Below, piece by piece: positions 21,966-34,930 of a stretch of DNA of 64,000 bases. Numbering within the stretch: position 1 is the first letter of the stretch; each line of letters opens with the position of its first letter. Below the pieces are notes generated by a model. It searched no databases. It worked only from the letters and a program-made list of their open reading frames with translations, and was not told where the DNA came from. The translations under genes were made by a program, and so were the position numbers. Source of the DNA: Perognathus longimembris pacificus (lineage: Eukaryota; Chordata; Mammalia; Rodentia; Heteromyidae); contig NC_063166.1 of assembly GCF_023159225.1 (NCBI RefSeq), forward strand, positions 45,687,149-45,751,148, given 5' to 3'.

Positions 21966-22754
21966 CCACACTGAATTGAGTAAAACCAATTTGTAGCATC
22001 TCTTACCTTCTTATCTTCCCATGAAAAGGATTGAGAAACACTTAGATATCCTATTTATTTTTTATTTTATTTTCATTTTTCATTTTTATGTTGTCATTTA
22101 GAGCCTTGAACTCAGTGGGCTGTTACTAGCCTGCATTTCTATATTGTGACATGCTTTTCCTTGCCATCCATTCCAGCCTTCTGTCCAGATTTCTGTATTT
22201 TTGCACAAAATGCACATTACAGAAACATAAATTAACATATACGAGTCAGGTTGAAAAAAATTTACAGCCACTTTGACCTTTCTTCTCTTCCAATATGCTG
22301 CCAAGTTGGGTCATATTTTATGCAAGAATGTAATTAAAAGCTGGTTTCCTAATCAACAAAATTATAAACTTAAAGTTCTTTAACATTTTTATTGACATTT
22401 ATTGGGATCCTGTCAGTTAATACTACTAGATATAATAGTAATGACTAGGTAAAGGGGATATTCACTGAAAAGGAAATCATAGCTTTGATCCTCTGAACTT
22501 TGCTAAGTAAAAATTACACTCTACACTACAGAGTAAATAGCTTCTTCAAGAGCTAATTATGCCAGTCACCAGAAAATTCCTTAAGATCAAATATTGTTGA
22601 TTCCTTGTTAGCTCAGTGGCAATTTCTTTTGTAGTCTTTGGAAAATCTGGAACATGTAATTGTTTCATCATGCAAACATGCAAAGTAGGATAGATGGCAG
22701 AAAGAAAAATACTTTGGGGGCTTAAGTAGATCCTGAGTAATCACGAACCTTACT
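21966..22754. other. Unassigned intergenic DNA
   Basis: T-rich stretch at 22045-22090, otherwise nothing recognised. Confidence 0.4.
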
Positions 22755-22880
22755 CTAGCAGAGTTCAGTGGTGCATATCTATAATTCCAGAAATCAGGAG
22801 GCTGAGGCAGGAGGATCATAAGTTTGAGGTGAGTCTGGGCTCCATTATTAGACCAATCTACAAAAAGAGCTACAAAAATG
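22755..22880 (+). repeat. B1-like SINE
   Basis: 'gttcagtggtgcatatctat', 'aggaggctgaggcaggagga', 'tcataagtttgaggtgagtc' is 7SL-like in order. Confidence 0.8.
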
Positions 22881-23185
22881 TCTCTGAGTTGAAGAGAGCC
22901 ATATGATGACAACATCCCCTTAGGAAGTAAAGCAGTTGCTTAGTTTCTATTGTCCCACACTGGTATTTTTAAAAAAGTAATTTAAAATATCCTCTAAGAA
23001 AAAATACATTCATGAACAAATACATTTGTGGAATTTTGTGTGCAGGCTCCTTCGCAAATCCACACATCTTTCACATAATTGGTATTTTCAGAAGTCCTGA
23101 AGTAAAAAGCCTGCTTCATAGGTGTGTCTGGCTCATCTTTTGAGTACACTAATGCCCAGTTGTGGTATGATACAAGATGTAAAAG

Positions 23186-23305
23186 GTAGGTATGTATATA
23201 AGGTTTATATAAGGTATATGTATATATGTATATATATATACACATCAGTTGATACCATCATTATCAGTTATATATATACATATATATATATATATACATA
23301 CACAA
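23186..23305. repeat. (TA)n/(TATG)n tract
   Basis: Two TA-rich blocks with a CA-containing spacer; alternating purine-pyrimidine DNA. Confidence 0.85.
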
Positions 23306-24324
23306 AACTGATACTCTCCTCTTTGTTCAACTCTTTATTTCCTCACTCAAAGGAGAATTAGGATTCTCTTTTCTGTGTCTCAGGTTCTGTTAGCTTTGAG
23401 AATCAAACTGGATTCCCTGCCAGTGTTTGAAAATGGAGCTCAAGTCAGGTCAGACTTGGCATAGTTAAGATTCAAAGCCCAAATCATATTAATGGCCTTT
23501 GTGGCTTTGGTTTGGTGCATTTGTGACGTTGGCTTAGGACCTCTGTCACCTTAGTGAATATTGTTTTGGCACCATTTACTATCTTATTTTATTGTGCTGC
23601 TTATTTCCATCTTTTATTGTGTTGCTTATTTCCATTGCTCCTTTTTTAATTTATGTCCTAGATATTTGGTATAAATGCTTGGCCATGCATGTCTTTGAAA
23701 AACATAACAGTGCTACTTGAAGAGATGTGTTTTAATTTCACATACTTATTACTGCACTATTAATCTTTTTCCTATTCATTGTTTTTTTATTCAAATATCC
23801 TATGTAAACATGGTATATAGCTATTATTTGTTTTGACTGCTGCAGAGAATTCCATAGAGACAACTACCATGATTTATTTTTCCCTTACATTCTCAGCTAA
23901 CACACAAAAAATTTTTTTGAAGAAAATCTGTGCTTGTTCCCAAAAGGACACTTGATTTTGTATGAGGTGAGATTTGGGGCAATTAGTCATACAAGAAATT
24001 CATGTTATTAAATGTAATATCACTAATATTCTGACCTCAGAAGTCTCATAAAATGTCTTATTTCCCCTTAATTTAAAATCATTGAGGTTTTTATTTACCA
24101 TATTCCCAGGGTAGCATTTTCTTATGTGTTTTGAATTAAGGTCACATGCTTCCTTAACATTCATATTTCACTTCTTTAAACTGTCCAATATCATTTCTAT
24201 CTGTGTGGAGGGTTGAGGTAAAGATGTGTATATGGATTTGTGCTCCACATGGCTCATGGCAACATTAAGTATTTTGTTTAATTGTCTAGATATTAATGGT
24301 CTCATATTTTTAAGAACTTGCCTC
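23306..24324. other. Unassigned intergenic DNA
   Basis: No gene. A short imperfect tandem duplication around 'tattgtgctgcttatttcca' lies at 23588-23640. Confidence 0.45.
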
Positions 24325-24415
24325 ACTGGGGTAAGGGCATGGCTCAAGTAGTAGAGTACCTGCCTAGGAAATAGGAAGTCTTGAGTTCAAGCCTAGAATT
24401 ACCAAACCACCATTA
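24325..24415 (+). repeat. ID-like SINE monomer
   Basis: 'gggcatggctcaagtagtag', 'agtacctgcctaggaaatag', 'gagttcaagcctagaatt': tRNA-derived A and B boxes of an ID-type monomer. Confidence 0.7.
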
Positions 24416-24654
24416 AAAACTCCCTTCACTCTGAAGGTCCTGATAGTCCCTTCTATATTTATTCTACTACTTTTATAGTTTTAATGTTCCTTATCTTCTA
24501 CATAAATTTAAGATGGGAACAGATTCCTGAAAAAAAAAAAGATATCTTTCGGTGGATATGAGGGTGTTAATATCTTTGAGTGTCTTTGCTTGGATTTATC
24601 TGATGACTAATGATTTTAAGCAACTTCTCATATTCTCATTGACCCTTTAAATAC

Positions 24655-25135
24655 CTTTTTAAAATACATTTATTGTCAAGGTAATGTAGAGAAAGAAGGG
24701 TTACAGGTACATATGTAAGGTAGTGGGTACATTTCTTACCAAACTTATTACCCCCTCCATATTTTTCTCCCACATCCCTTCCCCATTAACGTTCTCCTCC
24801 TGAGTTATGTAGTTACCTAACACATTGTAAGTATTTCTATCACATTGGTTTACCCTTTTATCTTTTGTCTCACCATTTTGATGTTCCCTTTCCCTTTCCC
24901 TTCCCTAAATCAGATAAACATTTATACAATGCCCAGGGTAGCAAAATCAAATACAGTGAAAACAAGGGATAAAGCAAAGGATATAAAAATGAAAGAAAAA
25001 AAGGAAACAATTTCACATAGTAGAAAAACCTCTTGCTTCCATTTCTTAGAGTTCATTTTGTGTAGCATCATCTTATATGATCATATGTACATAGCTATTG
25101 AGCTATTGTGATTCTCTGCTAGGACTATCCTAGAC
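24655..25135 (-). mobile_element. L1 3' UTR, 5'-truncated
   Basis: Complement of the young-type L1 3' UTR: 'tttattgtcaaggtaatgta', 'gtgggtacatttcttacc', 'tgatgttccctttcccttt', 'tcttatatgatcatatgtac'. Ends about where ORF2 would begin. Confidence 0.85.
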
Positions 25136-25849
25136 ACAGCACTCAAATGACCATCAATATTAAAAGTTATATACATTTTATTTCTGAAATGAGGTGAAAA
25201 AAAATCACAAAACATTAAAAGAGAATACATACATGTAATATTTTAGGATTTTATTTATGATCTAATTTATCCTTTATTTTTTTTCCCTTTAGCTTAACAA
25301 GGTATTCTCTTCCTGCATGATAAAAAGTTTTGATATGTGAATCACTAACATCTCATATGCAAAAACGGAAGCACTATCTTTATAAATTAAGTGGATTTGA
25401 ATAAAATGAAGGGTCAGCATTTATAATCCACTAGGTTATGCTATTTGATAATCTCTTTAATTTTCAAAAGAAGGAACAGTAAATAGATGATGTAAGAAAA
25501 GATCATAATGAAGGATAAATTATAGTAAAATAAACTTCTATGAAATCATTCAAAAAAGAAAGTCCTGAAAAATGTATAATTTAAACTGATTTTATCAATG
25601 CATTTAGTGAAAGTGAAAACATTTTATAAAATTAGATAATCTGTCCTGTGAATGTGGGAAACGATGTAATTATGAATGACAGAATTTTTCACATGAAAGC
25701 TTTTTCCTATGCAAATTGTCTTTTTCAAAGTTGTCCCATTCAGTATGCTGTATTTAAATATTTTAGTGCCCTATATAACTCGTATTTTATACTTCTATTA
25801 ATCAATCATATTTTCAGGAAAATTCTTTTTTGTTGAAGAAGTATTGTTT
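25136..25849. other. Unassigned AT-rich DNA
   Basis: Nothing recognised with confidence. Confidence 0.4.
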
Positions 25850-26640
25850 TTGTTATTTGATCTTCTTGCATGCTTATTATTATGTACTCTGTTGGTTTCT
25901 GTTAAATTTCTAGGTAGATGATAACATTTTTATTACAAAGTAGAATTTTATATCTACTTTTCCCAATTATTAAAGAATAACATTTATTTATTTGTTTGTT
26001 TCTTTTTCTTTCATCTCACACTTGCCTGAGAAACTATATGGAGCACTAGTTTTTATAATATAAATTTCAGCTTTGGACTTTAAGACACACAACAGATTAT
26101 AGAGCAGAATGCCTAGTGTAGGTTTTAATTTATGAATTTTAAAATAACCTTCTTCTATGTAGGTTTTAGGGTAAATTTTATCTTAGAAAATGGTAACATG
26201 TGAAATAATTGTACTACCGAGTCTGCTGAGATTATCAAAAATTTCCATTTAGTACTTCAGCAAACTACATTAACATATTCTTTGCCTTTGTTTGTTTTCT
26301 TTGTTCCTAGGATAAATTCTATATAGTCTTGAAGTATTGCTGTATCATGAAGTTTCAGATTAGGACTTGCATTTTTGTTTAATTTCTGCCTTTGTGCATA
26401 AAAATAAGTGCCATAGCTAGTATTTTCCTTATCTAGTTTGAAACCCAGCTTATATCGACTTTCTCAAAATGTGCAAGGAGTGTTATCTCTTTTCTCGAAC
26501 AATTTATATAAGGTAGGGTTGTAATGCTCCTTGAATGTTTGATAGAAACAATTCTATAATGGCTGTAAGATATACAGTTTTGTATAAATACATGAAGAAG
26601 AGGGTGGTGTTACATTTTAAGATGTTTCATATTTCATGAA
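25850..26640 (-). mobile_element. Ancient L1, ORF2 reverse-transcriptase region
   Basis: Very diverged, but in L1 order on the minus strand: 'aaatttctaggtagatgata', 'taccgagtctgctgagatta', 'cctaggataaattctatata', 'tccttgaatgtttgatagaa' correspond to the complement of successive parts of the ORF2 RT domain. All frames are broken. Confidence 0.5.
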
Positions 26641-27857
26641 ATCACTTAATTTTTAATCATCAGTATAAGCATATTTTTAGAAATGTTTTATTTATGTTTT
26701 AAAATATGTCAGCATATAGTAATTCATGGTTATATTTACTGTTTTTCAAATATGAGGTCATGGAACTTCTAAATTTATGTAATTTTTACATGACTTGAGA
26801 TACTGTTATTCTCTCGATTTCCTCTCTGCCAAATAGTTAAAGAGGTAACATCTATTCCTGCTCATAGGCCATAAAATCCATTGCTAGCTAAATTCGGTCT
26901 GAAAGTCTGTTTTCCAACCCTTTTAAGCTCTCTGTTGAATAACTCCAACTCTGTTCTCATATCTGAATATAATTTGCTGCATCCAAAAATTTTATATATC
27001 TTCACCACTTTGTTGAAATGCAGGAATGAGCTTGTAGGACGAATAGTACAGACTAGGAAAAGGGGTTCCGCATATCTGAGTGTGAGCATGTTTTTCTGCT
27101 TGTTAGGCCTTTGCATGTGATATTAAACAAACTTGGTTAAGAATCAGGCCAGTTTATATTGTGTTGCTGTTTGTGTATAGTTTACCACCAGTTCCATATG
27201 TCTGTAGTGATCACTTGTGTTTAATACTGGGGGCTTCTTGGATTCATGGCAGCTCTCCTCCAAGTCTTAGGCATTCCCTTTGCTCTTCCTCCCAAAGAAT
27301 CATTTCCAGACTTTTATCCTTACCTTACCATGTGCCAGATATTCACTGGTGGTATTTGTTACTTAGTAGTATTTTAGCAGAGCCCTGGAAGACACTGGGC
27401 AAGGATGTTTTCTGTAAGCCTTAGTCTTTACATGCACTGTGTCCTTTGAACATGTGGGCGGAGAGCTGGTTCTAATGGCCATTCTCTGTCATGTTCTCAC
27501 TTTTGGTCTCCACCAGGGTTTATTTCTTTTCTCTTCCAGCTGCAACAAGTTTACATCAGTACCCTCTAGATGACAGTGTTTAGCATTTTAATTCATAGAA
27601 AGAAATAGGCAAAAAGTATTCAAGTAAGTGTTCCCAATCCCTCCAGACTCTATTCATCACAAGCAGCAGTTTCCTGACTTTATAATATTTTCTCTCTGCA
27701 CTGGTGGGACTGATGAGGAAAGAGCCAAGAATGACATGATGGAGGCTCTGCAGTTGCTGGAACATACTAGGCTTCCTTGGCCTTTGCCTAGAAACTCAGA
27801 TTCCACACCAGCTGAATTTGGTTTACCAGTTTCCTTGGCCCCAAGGCTATGCTTATG
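26641..27857. other. Unassigned intergenic DNA
   Basis: No gene established. 27100-27830 is less AT-rich than its flanks. An open frame at 27628-27918 includes the peptide GTDEERAKNDMMEALQLLE, which I do not recognise; its end runs into the L1 at 27858, so at least that part is spurious. Confidence 0.35.
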
Positions 27858-30800
27858 TTTTTATTATTATTATTATTGTCAAAGTGATGTACAGAGAGGT
27901 TACAGTTTCATATGTTAGGCACTGGATACATTTCTTGTACTGTTTGTTACCTTCTCCCTCATTCCCCTCTCCCCCTCTACCTTTTCCTCTCTCCCCATGA
28001 GTTATTCAGTTGGTTTACACAAAACAGTTTTGCAAGTATGGCTTTTGTAGTCATCTGTCTTTTTATCCTGTGTCTCTCGATTTTGGTATTCCCTTTCACT
28101 CACTTTCCTAGTTCTAATACCAGTATAAACAGTTTCCAATGTACTCAGATAAGATACAGAGATAGTACCCGGTACAACCACAGAAAGGGGAACAAGAGGG
28201 TCATCAACAATAGAAGCTATGGTTTCACATGGCATGTTGAAAGTAATTACAACAGTGATGTAACAGTCGTTTCCATAACATGGAGATCATTTCACTTAGC
28301 ATCATCTTATGCATTCATCAGGGCATAGCTATTGAGCTCTTGTGATCCTCTGCTGTGACTAGCCTAAACCTGTGCTAATTATTCCCTATGAAGGAGACCA
28401 CAGAGTACATGTTTCTTTGTGTCTGGTTCACTTCACTTAGCTATACCCTTATGAACACATAAGATGATGCTAAGTGAAATGAACTCCATGTTATGGAAAC
28501 AATTGTTATATCACTATTGTAACTTCTTTCAGTGTGCTATGTGTAACCATAGCTTCTATTATTGATGATCTTCTTGTATCCTCTTCCTGTGGTTGGACCT
28601 GCACTATCTCTGTATCTTATCTGAGTACATTGGAAACTGTGCATACTGGTAATAGAACTAGGAAACTGAAAGGGAATACCAAAATCGAGAGTCACTTCAC
28701 TTAGTATAATTTTTTCCAAGTCCTTCCATTTCTTTATGAACGGGTCAATGTCATTCTTTCTAATAAAGGCATAAAATTCCATTGTGTATATGTACCACAT
28801 TTTTCTGATCCATTCGACTACTGAGGGGCATCTGGGTTGGTTCCATATTTTAGCAATGACAAATTGTGCCGCAATGAACATTGTTGTGCTGGTGGCTTTA
28901 GTGTGTTCTTGTTTGTGATCTTTTGGGTAGATGCCCCAAAGTGGGGCTGCTGGGCGATAGGGAGCTCTATGTTTAGCCTTCTGAGGAATGTCCATACCGC
29001 TTTCCAGAGTGGCTGAACCAGTTTACATTCCCACCAACAATGTAGTAGGGTTCCCTTTTAGCACATCCCCTCCAACATTTGTTATTGTTAGTTTTCTTGA
29101 TATAGGACATTCTTACTGGGGTGAGATGGAATCTCAATGTTGTTTTGATTTGCCTTTCTTTTATGGCCAGTGATGTAGAGCACTTTTTCATATGTCTCTT
29201 GGCCATTTTCATTTCCTCATCAGAGAAGTCTCTTTTTAGGTCTTTATCCCACTTGTTGAGGGGGCTATTGGTTCTTTGCAGTTTTGTTTTGGAGGAATGT
29301 AATTATTTTAGTTCTGCATATATTTTAGATATGAGGCCTCTGTCTGTTGTATGGCCAGTAAAGATCTTTTCCCAATCTGCTGGCTTTCTGTTTATCTTGA
29401 GAGCTATGTCCTTTGCCCTGCAGAAGCTGTGCAGTTTCATGCGCTCCCATTTGTCTATCCTTTCTTTGATTTGTATCTTTTCTGGGTCTTTGTTAAGGAA
29501 GTTCTTCCTGTGCCACGCAGCCCAAGTGTTTCTCCTACTCCTTCTTTTAGTGTTTTCAGGGTGTCTGTTTTGATTTCAAGGTCTTCGATCCATTTGGAAT
29601 TGATTTGGGTGCAGGGTGATATATAAGGATCTACTTTAAGTTTGTTGCATGTGTTGAACCAGTTTTGCCAGCACCATTTGTTAAAGAGGCTATCTTTCTT
29701 CCAGACTATGTTTTAGCTCCTTTATCAAAAATTAAATAGGCATAGTTCTGTGGATTCATTTCTGGGTCTTCAATTCTGTTCCACTGGTCTTCAGGCCTGT
29801 TCCAGTGCCAACACCAAGCTGTTTTTATTACTATAGCTTTATAATACAGCTTGAAGTTGGGTATTGTAATTACTCCAGCACTGTTCTTTCTGCTTAGCAT
29901 TGTTTTTGCAATTTTTGGTCTTTTATTGTTCCATATGAATTTCTGGATTGCTTCTTCTATTTCATTAAAATGAACATGGTGTTGGGATATTAATGGGTAT
30001 TGCATTTAATTTGTAGATAGTCTTTGGCAATATTGCCATTTGATCATATTAATCCTCCCAATCCAGGAGCATGGGAAGTTTTTCCATTTCCTTAGTTCTG
30101 CCTTAATTTTGTTTTCCATGTTTTTAAAGTTCTCTTCATAGCGGTCTTTCACTTCTTTGGTTAAGGTTATTCCTAGGTGTTTTATGTTTTTTGAAGCTAT
30201 TGCAAAAGGAGTTTCTTTCCTGATTTTAGCCTTGGCGTTGGGGTCATTAGCATATAGAAAGGCCATTGATTTTTGAGGGTTTATTTTCTATCCTGCAACT
30301 TTGCCAAAGTTTTGGATCAGCTTTAGTAGCTTGGGAGTAGAGTCTATGGGGTTTTTTAGGTATAGGATCATGTCATCTGCGAAGAGAGAAAGTTTAACCT
30401 TGTCTTTTCCTATTTGGATCCCCTTTATATTTTCTTCTTGCATAATTGCTCTGACTCAGAATTCTAGTACTATGTCAAAGAGGAGAGCAGAGAGCAGACA
30501 TCCCTGTCTTGCTCCTGATTTTAAAGGGAATGGCTTTACCTTTTTTCTGTTTAGAATTATGCTTGCTGTTGGTTTGTCATAAACTGCCTTTATTATATTC
30601 AGGAATGTTCCCTGGAATCCCAACTTTTTCAGGGCTTTTATAATAAATGGGTGCTGCATTTTATCGAACGCCTTTTCCGCATCCAGAAATATAATCATGT
30701 GGTTTTTCACCTAGCTCCAGTTGATGTGGTGGATTACATTAATTGACTTGCATATATTGAACCAACTTTACATCCCTGGGATGAATACAGCTTGATCATG

Positions 30801-31860
30801 GTGCATGATTTTTTTGATGACCTGTTGAAGTCAATTGGCCAGAATTTTGTTGAGAATTTTTGAGTCCATGTTCATCAGGGAAATTGGTCTATAGTTCTCT
30901 TTCCTTGATGAGTCCCTGCCTGGTTTGGGGATGAGGGTTATACTGGCTTAGAATATGTTTGGTAGTGAACTTTCTCTTTCAATTTCATTGAAGAGTTTGA
31001 GAAATATTGGTGTGAGTTCTGTTTTGAAGGCCTTGTAGAATTCTGTCTGGACCTGGGCTTTTCTTGGATGGGAGATCACTTATTGCCATATCTATTTCCA
31101 TGCTGATATGGGTCTGTTTAGAAGGTTTAAATCTTCATGGTTGATTTTGGGGATATCAATTTTTTCTAGGAAATCATCTATTTCTTCCAGGTTCTCGAAT
31201 TTGTTGGCATAAAGGTTTGCAAAATAGTCCCTTATTGTGTTCTGAATTTCGGTTATTTCTGTGGTGATGTTACCTATTTCATCTCTGATCTTGTTTATTT
31301 GGGTGTGCTGCATTTGTTTTTTGGTCAGATTTGCTAGGGGTCTGTCTATCTTGTTAATTTTTTCAAAGAACCAACTCTTTGTTTTGTTGATTCTTTCGAT
31401 GTTTTTTTTTTCTCTAATTGACTTAATTCTGATTTGATTGTGATTTGATTCCTTCTATTGACTTGGGGTTTGGCTTTTTGTTCTCTTTTGAGGAGATTAA
31501 GGTGCTTCCTTAAGTTGTTGAGGTGCTGTTTCTCCAGTTTGTTGGTGTAGGCACTCAGAGATATAAATTTTCCTCTGAGTACTCCCTTTGTTGTGTCCCA
31601 AAGGATCAGGTACTTTGTTTACTCATCTTGGTTGAATTCCATAAACATCTGAATTTCTGTTTTAATTTCTTCAATGACCCACTGATGGTTCAGCAGTGTG
31701 TTGTTTAGTCTCCATGAATTGTAGGATATTCTGTGGTGGCTGTTTCAGTTGAGCTCTAATTTTAATCCGTTGTGGTCTGAGAAAATGCAGGGAATGGTTT
31801 TGATACTTCTGAATTTGTACAGATTTTCATTGTGACCTAAGATGTGATCTTGTTTGTTTT
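27858..31860 (-). pseudogene. L1 element with partial ORF2, inactive
   Basis: The largest L1 here. From low to high coordinates it holds the complement of the poly(A) end, the 3' UTR (27858-28440), then ORF2 from C-terminus toward the endonuclease domain, ending 5'-truncated near 31860. ORF2 encodes the L1 endonuclease and reverse transcriptase. The RT catalytic box FADD is readable at 30372-30383, and the C-terminal domain at 28690-29210. Open pieces lie in different frames (28537-28995, 28973-29212, 29706-30005, 30006-30266, 30456-30710, 31092-31313), so stops and frameshifts have destroyed it. ORF1 and the 5' UTR are absent. A 251-bp inverted segment interrupts it at 28441-28691. Confidence 0.92.
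28441..28691 (+). repeat. Inverted L1 3' UTR segment inside the L1
   Basis: This is L1 3' UTR in the opposite orientation to the host element and is the approximate reverse complement of 28074-28329. It is flanked by identical 13-bp copies 'tcacttcacttag' at 28428-28440 and 28692-28704; the host L1 resumes after it without loss. It has no poly(A) tail. Confidence 0.85.
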
Positions 31861-32549
31861 TATGTTCTCCTTCAAACACCAATCTCTCCCTATACTCTGC
31901 CCGTCATATCTTAAGTTACAGTTTGTCTTTTTAAATTTTTGTTGTATATGTAGAAGTGATGTTATTCCATCTTTCTATGTCTCTAAGTATGGGCTAGGTG
32001 TCTCTAATGTTCTTTATAGGATTTAAGAGGAGAATTGCTCTTAATTAACTTAACTTTGATAAATCATCTGGTAGAGGAGCAGTCTATGATGACTCATGAG
32101 AATATGTTATGTTTTCTGGATAATTATAGACTTTTAAATAAGGCATATTCTCTTAGGGGGAAGAAATCTAGAACCATGATGAAGAAAAGTTGGTTTGACT
32201 GTTCTATTTGATGCAAAGTTATGAATGGGACTTTTAGAGAATCTTAAGACTTCTATGGTAACTTACAACTGCAGCAGCTATTTCACCTTGGGCTCCAAGG
32301 CCAGCAACAAATCAGACACAGAGGAAAGTTCCAAAAAAAAGCAGAGTCTAGAAAATGATAAAAACTTGATGTTTATTATATGTAGTATTTTCAAGATGGT
32401 AGTTGCATATTTCTTTTTTCTTAAGTCACTAATGCCTTGACAAAAAGGGATAGCACCTTAAAATTACTTTTCCATAAACAATGCCTAACCAAAACCTTAT
32501 ATTCAGTATATATATGTTCAAGTTTTCTTCATTTAAGAAAAATAAATAA
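31861..32549. other. Unassigned intergenic DNA
   Basis: Nothing recognised. Confidence 0.4.
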
Positions 32550-32662
32550 ATGCTAGACATGAGGATTCACATCGGTAATCAGAGTACTTGTGAAGCTAAA
32601 GCAAGAAGAGAGCATGTTATAGAATAGCCTAGGCTACATTGCAATAATCTGTGTTTAAAAGG
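32550..32662 (+). repeat. B1-like SINE, degenerate
   Basis: 'tgctagacatgaggattcac', 'agtacttgtgaagctaaagc', 'tagcctaggctacattgc' follow B1 order. Confidence 0.6.
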
Positions 32663-32814
32663 AACAGAAGAATGGGAAGGAAGAATATGAGAGGAAGGCC
32701 ATTGAAAATGTAAAAGAATAGGAAGAAGAAATAAACTGTTAAATCAATTATATCCAGTTATGTTTGTCTTTCCACCTTTTCCAACTGAAACCTCTATCGT
32801 AAAAATACATTTCT

Positions 32815-33052
32815 TTTTTCTTTTCTTTGGTCAGTTCCAGGCTTGAACTCAGGGCCTGGGCACTGTATGGGCACTCTCTGTGCTCAAGGCTAGCGCTATA
32901 CCACCTGAGCCACAGTGCAATTTCTTGCATTTTTTGCTTAGTGTATTGGACAGAAGAGCCTCACAGACTTTCCTGTCCAAGCTTGCTTTGAATCAGATCC
33001 TCAGATCTCAACCTCCTGAATAGCTAGGATTACAGCCACTGGCGCTGGGCAA
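32815..33052 (-). repeat. B1-like + Geo composite SINE
   Basis: Complement of 'cttgaactcagggcctggg', 'ctataccacctgagccacag', 'agcctcacagactttcctgt' and 'gaatagctaggattacagcc'. Well preserved. Confidence 0.85.
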
Positions 33053-34639
33053 TGTTTCTTATTTTTCATTTCCAAGTGTCTCATATTACACCTGAATATA
33101 CATGAATGCTTAATAACTATTTATTGTTGGAAATAGTCTAGTTTGAGATACTTTCTCCCTTGACAATTTTCAGAGGGCCAAAATGGTTGTGCTATATTTG
33201 AGCCAAGATATCTATCTTTGAGGGAAAATCACAGTACTCATTCACATTTGTGCTGTGTTGGATTGGCGATTCTATCGACAGTGTGCTATTTCTCCAGGCA
33301 GAGTTACTTTTTACAGAAGTGATATGTGTATTGCCTCAGGGTAACTCAGGAAAGAAGGGAAGACTCTGAACAAGTCCACCTAAGTCAGAATTCTCAGAAA
33401 GGACTCATTTACAGATTTCAAAAACACAGTTATATATCCTCATTAACCACAATCTTGGCACTACTCACATCTACTTTAGTGAACTTTCCTGAGAAGCTCA
33501 TAAGAATATTTGATACCCAGCTTAGTGGAGACAGACATCAGAAAGTTGGCCTATAATTATGTTAGAGAAATTTGTAAGCAAGTGAAAAAAACAAGGATTA
33601 TGACCTTGAAATAGCAGTTTCTTAGACTGAAGAGTAAACTGACTTTGACCCATTTCTACAATGCTCAGCTATCTTCAGTTTTCACAGGAAGTGCCATATT
33701 GGTATAAATTTTGGCAATATAGAAACAAAAATACAAACTTAGATGAAAGTACAGTATATAGAAATTCATTGATATTAATAAGTACCCTAGAAGAGATCCT
33801 AATTACATTTCTTGTGTGAAGTATGCACATTAAATTATCTAAATTGAGTCTACACTCTGAAATATGACATACTAGCAAGAATAAAAACTGAAAATTATTG
33901 TAAATGCTATGTATGACCTTACAACATAATTCCAAGAATCTAACAAATAAGCATTTTTCATAAAAATGCAAAATGATTTACACAAGTATATTATTCAGGC
34001 ATTATATACAATGGCCCAAGATTTTATAAACTATCAAAATGACTTGCTAATAGGGAAAAGTTGACCAAGTGTGGACATATTTATGTAGCAGATCATGTGT
34101 TGGACTTTACAAAATGAACTTCATCAATATTTGACTACCTGGAAATAAGGTTCATATTTCTTGTGTATTTCAATAGGGCACCACTGAGTAGCATGCACAC
34201 TGTATATAACATCAGATCAACTCTTTAGACTTGCCAGAATTCCATATAGCTCAAATCCTATAACTCTACTTCTCAGAACAAATCCATCTTCCCTTCTATA
34301 TTTCCCTGAATATATGTTTTCTCATCAAAAAAACACAGGGAGCATGCCATTCCCCCATGACCCAAATCTTTGACAATCTCCTGAGTCCCTTTCAATAAAA
34401 TCCGCAGTGATCTGAAGCTTGATCTGCTCTTGCACACAAAGGTGTACTCAATGCATTCGTCATACCCTACCTGCCCTTAGTAGTTATAGACTTTTAAAGA
34501 TAAATTAGATGGTGGATGTTGGTGATAGAAATAAGGATGCACTGAGGTTAAAGTCAGTTACTGACTGAGAAATAGTCAAGGAGGCTCAGAACAGGGCAGA
34601 GTCCTTCATTACTGATGGTAAATTTCTTCAGCAATTTGA
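33053..34639. other. Unassigned intergenic DNA
   Basis: AT-rich, no gene or repeat recognised. Small open frames (33326-33556 plus, 33675-33971 minus) have no known motif. Confidence 0.4.
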
Positions 34640-34930
34640 ATATGGTATTGTTATGTGCATCTGAAATATAACCTATGGGTTCATGTGTTAAACGCTTGCT
34701 CTTCAGCTAGTATTAAAAATAGATGGAGCTTGCCAAATTATGGAATTTGCTACTGGAGAAATAGAGGAGTTGAGCCAGTTTTGAATCTTTTGTCCAAAGT
34801 GATAAGTTAGGAGGTGGTAGAGTTACAGATATAAAATGGAAGAAGGCCCACCCAGACCTACTGTGTGAGAGTGTGAGTTCCCAAGGGCCTATGTGTGTGG
34901 ATGCAGAATCTGGTAGATAAGTCTGTACTT
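34640..34930 (+). mobile_element. Possible degenerate LTR remnant
   Basis: 'catctgaaatataacctatg' followed by 'gttcatgtgttaaacgcttg' resembles the start of an LTR-type repeat, and an alternating GTG-rich region follows. The assignment is weak. Confidence 0.3.

Noticed and set aside
28537..31313. Separate protein-coding genes on the minus strand
   Set aside because: They are pieces of one L1 ORF2 in different frames, interrupted by stops and an inverted insertion.
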